64,000 bases of DNA. Origin: Pectinatus haikarae. GTDB taxonomy: Bacteria; Bacillota; Negativicutes; Selenomonadales; Selenomonadaceae. The position numbers were made by a program, and so were the translations under genes. Of the stretch, positions 9,351 through 16,751 are shown piece by piece. The stretch covers positions 248,001-312,000 of the forward strand of contig NZ_WIQM01000008.1 in NCBI RefSeq assembly GCF_015732185.1, in the 5' to 3' direction. The notes beneath the pieces are model-generated. The model did not search any database, was not told the DNA's origin, and was given only the letters and a program-made list of their open reading frames with translations. The number at the start of each line of letters is the position of its first letter. Position 1 is the stretch's first letter.

Positions 9351-9457
9351 GGAACCATTTAACCAAACAGCTGTCCCAATATGTTCTGCCCGCAAAAAAT
9401 TTGCGGGCAAAAGAAAAATATGGTACTGTTGTGACAGCTGTATTGATCATCGGTTCC
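9351..9457 (-). ncRNA. Structured 5' leader of the FMN reductase gene, riboswitch-like
   Basis: Read on the minus strand, nested complementary arms enclose one another. Outer GGAACC (from 9457) pairs with GGTTCC (9356-9351). Then acagctgtc (from 9441) pairs with gacagctgt (ending 9367). Then ccatat (from 9423) pairs with atattgg (9382-9376), with one bulge. Finally tgcccgcaaa/tttgcgggca (9409-9400 and 9396-9387) forms the apical hairpin. The outer stem ends about 18 nt before the start codon, next to the Shine-Dalgarno. I could not match it to FMN, THF, fluoride or other riboswitch consensus sequences by eye. RNA function is inferred from the architecture only. Confidence 0.5.
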
Positions 9458-9696
9458 CTATTTTTTGTAGAATTTTATGGATATTATTATTCTATATAGT
9501 AATAAAATTTTTAGCAAGAATAAGTATGAGCAAAAAAGAACAAAATATGAACGTAAAAGGTGAATATGTGGATAAATGGGCGGTCTTTGTTTATGTTTTA
9601 AAAAAATAACATAGATTTAATAAATACTTAACAGCATATATTTTTTAGTCCTTTAAAATAAAAATAAAACATTATTTCCATTGGAGGGGATTTTCG

Positions 9697-11421
9697 GTGA
9701 AAGAAGAAAAAAGTGTTTTGGATCTGTTTGCGGAAAGAAATCATGGCATAAGCCGCCGCTTTTTTTTGCAAAGCTGTGGGGCGGCTCTGGCAGTGGCCAG
9801 TATGCCTATCAATCTTACTAAAGTTTTTGCTGCCGATGCATTTTCCAGACAGCCTGTACATACGATGCTTACATGGACGCTTGATCCCCGCACGACGCAG
9901 ACTCTTGCATGGACTACATCTGTGACTGCGGATAAAGGCATATTACAATATACTGATACGAATAATTATAAGAAAGACGGCTGGAAAGCCGCAGTTTCCG
10001 TGCAGGGAAATACGGAAGAATTTGATACCAATGAGGACTATGTGAAACTGCACTATGCTACTGCGCAAAAGCTTAAACCAGGTACAGAGTATACATATAG
10101 AGTAGGATATGACTCTAATTGGAGCCAGCCTCAGTCTTTTTTGACTGAAGCTGACAATAGGTCGGAATTCAAGTTTCTTGTGTTCGGTGATTCACAAAGT
10201 GGATTACCGGCAAATCCTGAATATGGACCGTGGAAAAAAACAATAGAAAATGCGTATGCGGCAAATACAGATGCGGCATTTTTCATGAATATCGGTGATC
10301 TTGTGGAAGTAGGGCAGGATTTTTCCCATTGGAAGAAATGGTATAGCGCGGCTGAAAATGTTCTCGAAAAAATTCCGGGTATGGCCGTTGCAGGGAATCA
10401 TGAAACCTATGATGTACCAAAGGAAAATCATTCCACGCTGCCGGTGTATTTTAAGAAACAGATCCATCTGCCGTTAAACGGACCGGAAGAATTGAAAGGG
10501 CAGGTTTATTCCTTTGATTATGGCAATGTTCATTTTGCAGTGCTCGACAGTCAGGAAAATGAAGAAGGAACATATATTGAAAATATGCTGCAGAAAGAAG
10601 CAGATTGGCTTGACCGGGATTTGACTTCATCAAAACAGCTGTGGAAAATGGTATTTTTCCATAAGACACCTTATTATAATAAAGCGGAACGCTCCAATGA
10701 GAATGTAAAAAGAGCGTTTACACCGATCATAGATAAGCATCATGTCGATATGGTAGTGAACGGGCACGACCATGGCTATTCCAGGACATATCCGATTTAC
10801 AATGATGAATTTGTCAGCAGTCCGGATAAGGGAACAGTGTATCTTGTTACCGGCCGCAGCGGAAATAAATATTATACAGATCTTTCACAAAAAATATGGG
10901 ATGCGTTCTTTTTTGATCCTCAGGCAGAACCTAATTATGTCGTTATGTCAGTGAAGGGAGCCCAATTGGTGGTATCCGCATATACACAAAGCGGCAGCTG
11001 CATAGATGTTTATACCATAGACAAGAATAGGAAGACAGATACACCGTGTACAGTTTTGCCGGGGAAGGCAAATTATACGCGTCTGGCGATATGGGGCAAT
11101 CTTTTGCAGACACCGCTTATTCCTGTGTCTCCGCAGCAGATAGATAATATTTGGTATCTGCCTTTGAACAGCTTTATTGATTTTATAGGCGGGGATATGG
11201 ATCTGAGAAATAGTGCTATAGCTATTTCCTATAAAAAAGACGTTATTTCCTTACAGCTTGACAGCAGTGATGCGGTAGTCAATAACAATACCGTGTCTCT
11301 GGCGCATCCTGTAAAATTTGTGAAGGATACGCCGATGATTGCTGCTGATGATCTCAAACCGCTCCTGAAGTTTGATAATAAGTATGACGCATTGCTGAAT
11401 GTTCTTTTTTTAGTAAGATAA
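9697..11421 (+). CDS. Tat-exported metallophosphoesterase, purple acid phosphatase-like
   Basis: A 574-aa exported phosphoesterase. The N-terminus has a twin-arginine signal (S19-R20-R21-F-F-L followed by a hydrophobic stretch ending in VFAAD). Next come a fibronectin-like purple-acid-phosphatase N-domain (about 50-150) and a calcineurin-like catalytic domain with FGDSQ, NIGDLVEVG, GNHETYD and NGHDHGYSRTYP, the dinuclear metal motifs in order. The last ~110 residues resemble a copper-amine-oxidase N-like module common in Firmicute surface proteins. The start is a GTG preceded by ttggagggga. Export by Tat implies folding with metals in the cytoplasm. Natural substrate is unknown. Confidence 0.88.
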   Translation: MKEEKSVLDLFAERNHGISRRFFLQSCGAALAVASMPINLTKVFAADAFSRQPVHTMLTWTLDPRTTQTLAWTTSVTADKGILQYTDTNNYKKDGWKAAVSVQGNTEEFDTNEDYVKLHYATAQKLKPGTEYTYRVGYDSNWSQPQSFLTEADNRSEFKFLVFGDSQSGLPANPEYGPWKKTIENAYAANTDAAFFMNIGDLVEVGQDFSHWKKWYSAAENVLEKIPGMAVAGNHETYDVPKENHSTLPVYFKKQIHLPLNGPEELKGQVYSFDYGNVHFAVLDSQENEEGTYIENMLQKEADWLDRDLTSSKQLWKMVFFHKTPYYNKAERSNENVKRAFTPIIDKHHVDMVVNGHDHGYSRTYPIYNDEFVSSPDKGTVYLVTGRSGNKYYTDLSQKIWDAFFFDPQAEPNYVVMSVKGAQLVVSAYTQSGSCIDVYTIDKNRKTDTPCTVLPGKANYTRLAIWGNLLQTPLIPVSPQQIDNIWYLPLNSFIDFIGGDMDLRNSAIAISYKKDVISLQLDSSDAVVNNNTVSLAHPVKFVKDTPMIAADDLKPLLKFDNKYDALLNVLFLVR

Positions 11422-11462
11422 TAAAGTCTGGATTAAATTAATCAACTGGTAAAGAGGTGGGA

Positions 11463-11501
11463 AAAGGCAGCTGTGCAGTTTGGGCGCAGCTGCCTTTTTA
11501 T
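11463..11501 (+). terminator. Intrinsic terminator after phosphoesterase
   Basis: aaaaggcagctg pairs with cagctgcctttt around a 12-nt loop, followed by a T-rich tract. Confidence 0.85.
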
Positions 11502-11574
11502 TTTTTCTTTACATAGTAAAAATGTAGATTTATACTAACGAGTGTAAAGTACACAAAATAGGAGATGGTTTGTG

Positions 11575-12858
11575 ATGGAAGAGTATGTAAACGTAAAGCT
11601 TCCTTATGACAAAACGGTTATAAATGCCAGTATAAAAAAAGTCAATCTGGCAGGGGTGCTTTCTTCTAAAGCTGCTGATTTTCATGCTGCACTGCCGGAA
11701 AATGAAATTGTGGAACAATCGCTGGATAGCCCTATTGGATCGGCAGGTCTTGAGGATTTGGCCAAAGGGAAAAAGAATATTGTCATCATAAGCTCAGATC
11801 ATACCAGACCTGTTCCATCAAAAATAATTATGCCGATATTGCTGCGGCGTATACGCAGCGCCGCACCGGAAGCTCAGATAACTATTTTGGTGGCCACGGG
11901 TTTTCATCGTGCGTCCACAAACGAAGAACTGATCGATAAATATGGAAGCGATATAGTGGACAATGAGAATATCGTGATGCATGTGTCAGATGATGATGCC
12001 GCCATGACGGCAATAGGGACATTGCCGTCCGGCGGGCCGTGTATTATAAACAAGATTGCGGCACAAGCGGATCTGCTTATTGCAGAGGGCTTTATAGAAT
12101 CCCATTTCTTCGCAGGCTTTTCCGGAGGACGAAAGTCTGTATTGCCGGGGATAGCTTCTTATAAAACTATTATGGCGAATCATTGCGGTGAATTTATAGC
12201 TTCGGAAAAGGCACGCACAGGAAATTTGGAGAACAATCCCATACATGAAGATATGATTTATGCAGCCCGGGCTGCTAATCTTAGATTTATAGTGAATGTG
12301 GTATTGGATGAAGATAAAAAGATAATAGCGTCTTTTGCGGGTGATTGTGATAAAGCGCATTTGCAGGGCTGCGAATTTTTGCAGGATTTGGCAAGAGTAC
12401 CCAAATGTCCGTGCGATATAGCTGTATCCACCAATGGCGGGTATCCTCTTGATCAGAATATATATCAGGCAGTGAAAGGAATGACGGCTGCCGAGGCTAC
12501 TAACAAGGAGGGCGGTGTAATAATAATGGTCGCTGGCTGTGCCGATGGGCATGGCGGTATAGGCTTTTATAAAAATATTGCCGATGCAGAAACACTGGAA
12601 GCGTTTTTGCGCCAGTCACTGGCTACTCCGCGTCAAGAAACTGTACCGGAGCAATGGACCTCACAAATTTTGGCAAGAATCTTGGTACATCATCATGTGA
12701 TACTTGTTTCTGATCTTATTGATCCGGAAATAGCACATAATTTGCATATGGAAACAGCCGAAAACTTTGAGCAGGCTTTGGCAAGGGCTTTTGAATTACA
12801 AGGAGAAGATGCCAGGATAACCGTGATCCCGGATGGCCTTTCCGTTATAGTTGAATAA
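11575..12858 (+). CDS. larA: LarA-family nickel-pincer enzyme (lactate racemase or related 2-hydroxyacid racemase/epimerase)
   Basis: About 427 aa, the LarA family size. Hallmarks are SSDHTRPVPSK (about 74-84) and ATGFHRAST, followed by ESHFFAGFSGGRKSVLPG (around 178-195). The Lys of that last block is the residue that binds the nickel-pincer nucleotide in LarA; the His pair includes the later ANHCGEF. The family racemizes lactate or related 2-hydroxyacids. GTG (11572) and ATG (11575) are adjacent after ggagatgg; the ATG is chosen. The larB, larC and larE cofactor genes are not in this window, so the pincer must be made from another locus. Substrate within the family is not resolved. Confidence 0.85.
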   Translation: MEEYVNVKLPYDKTVINASIKKVNLAGVLSSKAADFHAALPENEIVEQSLDSPIGSAGLEDLAKGKKNIVIISSDHTRPVPSKIIMPILLRRIRSAAPEAQITILVATGFHRASTNEELIDKYGSDIVDNENIVMHVSDDDAAMTAIGTLPSGGPCIINKIAAQADLLIAEGFIESHFFAGFSGGRKSVLPGIASYKTIMANHCGEFIASEKARTGNLENNPIHEDMIYAARAANLRFIVNVVLDEDKKIIASFAGDCDKAHLQGCEFLQDLARVPKCPCDIAVSTNGGYPLDQNIYQAVKGMTAAEATNKEGGVIIMVAGCADGHGGIGFYKNIADAETLEAFLRQSLATPRQETVPEQWTSQILARILVHHHVILVSDLIDPEIAHNLHMETAENFEQALARAFELQGEDARITVIPDGLSVIVE

Positions 12859-12947
12859 AATGCTAAAAAAATATTGCACATAAAATGATGATTTTAGAAT
12901 AAATAAAATATAGATGTATACATCTTTCTTGTAATATTTTATGTAGA

Positions 12948-12992
12948 AGTCTTGCTGTATAAAAGAAAAATTCCTTATACAGCAGGACTTTT
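12948..12992 (+). terminator. Intrinsic terminator after larA-family gene
   Basis: agtcttgctgtata pairs with ttatacagcaggact around a short loop, then TTTTTT. A separate 14-bp palindrome, agatgtatacatct, lies just upstream at 12912-12925. Confidence 0.8.
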
Positions 12993-13105
12993 TTGGAGGA
13001 CATTCAGAATGCACATGCTTTTATGCGTTTTAAAGGCATATTATATTTTAGTATAAACTCTTTTTACTGTCTTTTACTGAGAGAAAAACGAAAAACAATG
13101 TATAC

Positions 13106-13190
13106 TTGACAATAGCAGCGGAAGCCTTTTATAATATAGCTCGTTGGGTTAGGCAAGGGCGCTTATCTTTAAGGATAAGTGTCATTTTTT
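13106..13190 (+). promoter_or_regulatory. Strong promoter and short terminated leader of the DUF3100 operon
   Basis: Consensus -35 TTGACA (13106-13111) and -10 TATAAT (13130-13135) are separated by 18 bp. About 20 nt after the expected start, cgcttatc (13160-13167) pairs with gataagtg (13174-13181), followed by tcaTTTTTT. That is a terminator-like hairpin 75 bp before the first gene, so transcription of the operon is probably attenuated, or a ~50-nt RNA is released. No known aptamer was recognised in the short upstream part. Confidence 0.55.
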
Positions 13191-13221
13191 ATATCCGGAT
13201 AGAAATTATATTATTTTTTAT

Positions 13222-13248
13222 AATGTATAATTAATATTATTATACATT
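13222..13248 (+). repeat. 10-bp hairpin abutting the ribosome-binding site
   Basis: aatgtataat (13222-13231) and attatacatt (13239-13248) form a perfect stem ending 2 nt before the gcggaggg Shine-Dalgarno of the DUF3100 gene. It could be an operator, an mRNA-stabilising hairpin or a translation control element. Confidence 0.4.
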
Positions 13249-13264
13249 GCGGAGGGAGTCAATT

Positions 13265-14038
13265 ATGGATTTAGTCAAAAATTGGAAAATTCATCTGTTT
13301 GCCCTGCTTCTTGTTATTGTTGCGGAAAGGATCGGTATACAGAAGTTTGGGTTGGTAGTTTTTCTGCCGTTATTTTATGCGTTGGCCTTAGGTGGAGTCA
13401 TAAGTGTACCGAAATTTAAAATATTGTCAGTTGCCAATATGGAGAGAGCCGGTCAGTTCATGCCGATCGCCATGCTGGTGCTTATGGTAAAAATAGGGCT
13501 TGGCATAGGACCCAATCTTCATATGCTTTTGAATTCAGGGTTGGCACTTATTATGCAGGAATTCGGTCATTTTTTCGGGACGCTGCTGTTTGGGCTGCCT
13601 GTAGCACTTTTATTGAAAATGAAACGCGAAGCAATCGGTGCATGTTATTCAATCGACAGAGAACCTAATGTTGCTATTATTGCCGAAAAATTTGGTATTT
13701 TTTCACCGGAAGGACGCGGTGTCATGGGAATGTATATCTGTGGCACACTGTTTGGTGCGCTTTGGATATCTGTGCTGGCAGGCATTATAGCAAAATTGGG
13801 TATATTCCATCCTTATGCCTTAGCTATGGGAGCTGGGATAGGCAGTGCCAGTATGATGGCTGCTGCAACAGGCTCAATCGTGGCTTCATTTCCGGCCGAG
13901 GCCGAAAAAATACAGGCGTATGCGGGCGCAGCCAATCTTATGACATCCGTTATCGGTGTTTATTTTGCGCTGTTTATTTCTTTGCCCGTAACGATCAAGG
14001 TGTATGAATTTATAACCGGAAATAAAAGTGTTAAATAA
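13265..14038 (+). CDS. DUF3100 family integral membrane protein
   Basis: About 257 aa, polytopic with roughly 7-8 hydrophobic segments. The start-proximal sequence (KNWKIHLFALLLVIVAERIG) and the SIDREPNVAIIAEKFG loop (around 138-153) fit DUF3100 proteins. These often neighbour M20 amidohydrolases, as here. The start at 13265 follows gcggagggag. With the next membrane protein (15-bp gap) it probably forms one transporter whose substrate is processed by the downstream amidohydrolase. Transport function is inferred from context. Confidence 0.75.
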   Translation: MDLVKNWKIHLFALLLVIVAERIGIQKFGLVVFLPLFYALALGGVISVPKFKILSVANMERAGQFMPIAMLVLMVKIGLGIGPNLHMLLNSGLALIMQEFGHFFGTLLFGLPVALLLKMKREAIGACYSIDREPNVAIIAEKFGIFSPEGRGVMGMYICGTLFGALWISVLAGIIAKLGIFHPYALAMGAGIGSASMMAAATGSIVASFPAEAEKIQAYAGAANLMTSVIGVYFALFISLPVTIKVYEFITGNKSVK

Positions 14039-14052
14039 GGAGAGCTGAACAA

Positions 14053-14508
14053 ATGAAAGATACATGGCCTGATATAATTTTTATATTAATAACTACAGCA
14101 GTTCTTGTACTTGTTTCCAACATAGTGGGATACGGCGGGAGTGTTCAGAGAGATTTGGTGGGAGCATTATTGCTTGCAGTCATAGCCGCTGCCGGTATCT
14201 TTCTTGCCAAGCTGCCTGTTTTGAATAAATTGCCTATTGTTTTCTGGGTGTCGGCGCTTGCCGTGGTTTTATCCATCCCGGGAGTACCGGGAGCCGATTG
14301 GATAGTGGCAAGAACAAAGGATATAAACTTTTTGGCCACAACCACGCCTATATTGGCATATGCAGGGCTTGCGCTCGGCAAGGAAATAGAAGGATTTAAA
14401 AAATTATCTTGGCGCATAGTACCGATATGTCTGGCCGTATCAGCGGGATCATTTATTTGTGCGACATTGATGGCGGAAATCATGCTGCATTTAGAAGGCA
14501 TATTTTGA
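14053..14508 (+). CDS. Small integral membrane protein paired with DUF3100 protein
   Basis: 151 aa with five or so hydrophobic helices and few charged residues, starting after aaggagagctgaac. It sits between the DUF3100 gene and the amidohydrolase with short gaps, so co-transcription is very likely. I do not recognise a named domain by eye. Size and position suggest the second subunit of a two-component permease. Confidence 0.7.
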   Translation: MKDTWPDIIFILITTAVLVLVSNIVGYGGSVQRDLVGALLLAVIAAAGIFLAKLPVLNKLPIVFWVSALAVVLSIPGVPGADWIVARTKDINFLATTTPILAYAGLALGKEIEGFKKLSWRIVPICLAVSAGSFICATLMAEIMLHLEGIF

Positions 14509-14537
14509 AATTGATATAAACTGGGAGATGCAGATCA

Positions 14538-15845
14538 ATGACTAAAGATGAATTGAAGGCAATGGTTTGTGCCGCTATCGATAAACGGTACAACGATATC
14601 GTTGCTCTGAGCAATGATATTTATAGTAACCCGGAACTCGGTTATAAAGAGCATAAGACGTCTGCCAAGGTGCAGGCAGTTTTTGACGAATTAGGCATAG
14701 ATTATACTGCAGGATGGGGTATGACCGGAGTAAAGGGGCGTATAAAAGGCAGAAATTCAAAACGCACTGTTGCTATGCTTGGTGAACTGGATGCGCTTGT
14801 ATGCCGCAATCATCCTGATGCGGATGAAGAAACCGGCGCTATGCATTGCTGCGGACATAATGTGCAGATAGCAAATTTGGCTGCCGTTGCCATGGCTTTT
14901 AAGGATACTGATGTCATGCGGCATCTTGACGGCGATTTAGTCGTGTTTGCTGTACCGGCTGAGGAATGCATAGAGATAGAATATCGTAGTACACTTCGGC
15001 AAAAGGGGAAAATAAAATACCTCGGAGGCAAAGAAGAAATAATTGCTCAGGGCGGTTTTGATGATATTGATGCGGCTATGCAGATGCATGTGAATCCTAC
15101 TGAGAAAATAAACGGTGAAATACAAGTGGCAGGCAGCAGTAATGGCTTTATAGCTAAAATTATCGAATATAAGGGCAAAGCCGCTCATGCGGCGTTTTCA
15201 CCTTCGGAGGGCATTAATGCGCTGAATGCCGCCATGCTGGGCATAATGGGCGTCAACGCCTTGCGGGAAACGTTCAAAGAAGCTGATTGCGTGCGATTTC
15301 ATCCTATAATAAACAGCGGCGGTGATCTGGTCAACGTGGTCCCGGATTATGTTCAGATGGAAAGCTATGTCAGAGCTGCTAATGTGAATGCTTTGAAGGA
15401 AAGCAATATAAGAGTGAATCGTGCGCTGAAAGCCGGCGCTGATGCTGTCGGCGCCGAATGCATAATTAAAGATATGCCGGGGTATCTGCCATTGTTTAAT
15501 AATAAGCAGATGAGTGCTCTTTTGCGAAATAACAGTGAAGAATTTTTTGCACCGGCAGATATTTACGATGGGGAACATTCTGCGGGCAGTACAGATATGG
15601 GGGATGTATCGCACCTTATGCCTGTGCTCCATTCATGGGTCGGTTGTGTACATGGTGCGCTGCATAGTGCACAATATGATTTATTTGACAAGGATACCGC
15701 ATATGCTAAATCACCGAAGGCAATGGCTATGACGATCATTGATCTTCTTTATGATAATGCGGCCGAACTGGAAGAAATTCTTGCAAATAATAAACCGCTT
15801 ATGACCAAGGAAAGTTATCTTAAATATATGGAATCCATTAAATAA
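14538..15845 (+). CDS. M20 family amidohydrolase, AbgB-like
   Basis: Zinc-dependent amidohydrolase/peptidase of 435 aa. The metal-binding segment HCCGHNVQIANLAAVAMAF (about 98-116) and the catalytic PAEECIEIEYR Glu pair are present. The long insert before the dimerisation domain and overall size resemble AbgB, a subunit of p-aminobenzoyl-glutamate hydrolase. A lid/dimer segment GKAAHAAFSPSEG is near 214. The last gene of the DUF3100 operon, it is followed by a strong terminator. A likely role is hydrolysis of an imported acyl-amino acid or folate breakdown product; the exact substrate is unknown. Confidence 0.85.
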   Translation: MTKDELKAMVCAAIDKRYNDIVALSNDIYSNPELGYKEHKTSAKVQAVFDELGIDYTAGWGMTGVKGRIKGRNSKRTVAMLGELDALVCRNHPDADEETGAMHCCGHNVQIANLAAVAMAFKDTDVMRHLDGDLVVFAVPAEECIEIEYRSTLRQKGKIKYLGGKEEIIAQGGFDDIDAAMQMHVNPTEKINGEIQVAGSSNGFIAKIIEYKGKAAHAAFSPSEGINALNAAMLGIMGVNALRETFKEADCVRFHPIINSGGDLVNVVPDYVQMESYVRAANVNALKESNIRVNRALKAGADAVGAECIIKDMPGYLPLFNNKQMSALLRNNSEEFFAPADIYDGEHSAGSTDMGDVSHLMPVLHSWVGCVHGALHSAQYDLFDKDTAYAKSPKAMAMTIIDLLYDNAAELEEILANNKPLMTKESYLKYMESIK

Positions 15846-15874
15846 TCTTCATGTGCTCATAAAATGACAACAAC

Positions 15875-15966
15875 AAAAAGCACTGCCGTAAATAATGAAG
15901 TGATCCCGCAAGGTTAGGTTTTAATCAAACTTGCGCGGGAGCAGGTTCATAACGGCAGTGCTTTTT
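15875..15966. terminator. Long bidirectional terminator hairpin
   Basis: aaaaagcactgccgt (15875-15889) pairs perfectly with acggcagtgcttttt (15952-15966). An inner stem tcccgcaaggtt/aacttgcgcggga (about 15904-15940) extends the structure. It separates convergent genes and ends 10 bp from the small minus-strand gene. Confidence 0.8.
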
Positions 15967-15976
15967 ACTTACGGTA

Positions 15977-16213
15977 TCAGCGATAGTGCTGTGTTTTGCG
16001 ATCGTGTTTTTCATGATGTTGTTTATGATGTTTTGCTTTGTGGTATTTTTTATGCGGTGCCGGTTTTTGGTTATGAGGAGACAATTGCTGTATTCGATTC
16101 TGCGGATAGTGATCTTGCGGAGAGGCATTTGCGACGGCGCCTCCTGCTATACCGGTAAACATGACTGCACTGATTATGAAAACGGATAATCTTTTTAGAT
16201 TGAATTTTATCAT
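15977..16213 (-). CDS. Small exported His/Lys-rich protein
   Basis: 78 aa. A classical signal peptide (MIKFNLKRLSVFIISAVMF, then a small-residue stretch with ANA before SPQ) is followed by a mature region of about 50 residues that is very rich in His, Lys and Gln, with HH pairs. The ATG at 16213 follows ataaggagtgg. It is likely periplasmic and basic, with metal (Ni, Cu, Zn) binding or nucleic-acid/anion binding as possibilities. No named family is recognised. It has its own terminator at 15875. Confidence 0.65.
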   Translation of the reverse strand: MIKFNLKRLSVFIISAVMFTGIAGGAVANASPQDHYPQNRIQQLSPHNQKPAPHKKYHKAKHHKQHHEKHDRKTQHYR

Positions 16214-16328
16214 GATAGCCACTCCTTATCTGTAAATAATTATTTACCAATTATTGATTTTATTGTAGCAGGGTTCGTTTAATCATATGTGTTATTTTTA
16301 TGAAAAAATGATGAAAAATATAAAATGA

Positions 16329-16603
16329 GTCCTGTTATATGACAGGACCCATGAATATGTTATCTCGCCAGTATATGGTCGCTTTTAGTCAGGATGTTAG
16401 TTGGGGGAAACATCAGAATAGTGATCATGCTGGCGATGACAGCGATGTAAGTGCATCGATCATAATCAGTACAGAAGGAGTGAGATACTGATCATAATCG
16501 ATGCTTCTATCAGATAATTAGTAAGTTTTTACTTACTAATTATCTGATATTATAACATCAGGAATAAATAAAGTAAATATTTATTTACTTTATTTATTCC
16601 TGA
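16329..16603. repeat. Cluster of inverted repeats, including two long perfect palindromes
   Basis: The gap 16214-16751 contains no intact gene but several inverted repeats. gtcctgt/acaggac is at 16329-16348. A near-palindrome from gcatcgatcataatcagta to tactgatcataatcgatgc spans about 16453-16504. A perfect 19-bp stem with a 4-nt loop (arms start tatcagataattag) is at 16508-16549. A perfect 22-bp stem with a 2-nt centre (arms start tcaggaataaataaag) is at 16558-16603. The last two could form cruciforms or be operators of a lost regulator gene. Confidence 0.75.
16360..16480 (-). pseudogene. Possible decayed membrane-protein gene fragment
   Basis: The minus strand encodes a hydrophobic tail (YIAVIASMITILMFPPTN, then a stop at 16360-16362). 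Directly upstream another frame reads VLIMIDALTSLS, joinable by one frameshift near 16450. Together they look like the last transmembrane part of a transporter. There is no intact gene, and the region is broken by palindromes. Low confidence: short hydrophobic readings arise easily in AT-rich DNA. Confidence 0.2.
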
Positions 16604-16751
16604 CAGATCAAAATCGCCAGCGAAAAAGATGTGGGCAGCTCTAATTTTAAAAATTTGTGCTATAATATATTCAGTTTTCATAAAAAGAGTACATTAATAA
16701 AATGATGTATTCCGGATCTGGCGGAGAATTTATATATGGGGTGTAAACTTT

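Noticed and set aside
9351-9457. Known FMN, THF or fluoride riboswitch before the FMN reductase
   Set aside because: The conserved core sequences of those classes are not present; reported instead as an unassigned structured leader.
9526-9609. 27-codon frame MSKKEQNMNV... before the phosphoesterase gene
   Set aside because: No convincing Shine-Dalgarno and no family resemblance; could be chance in the leader of the next gene.
11986-12552. 188-codon minus-strand frame inside the larA-family gene
   Set aside because: Fully antisense to a well-supported gene, composition atypical, no ribosome-binding site.
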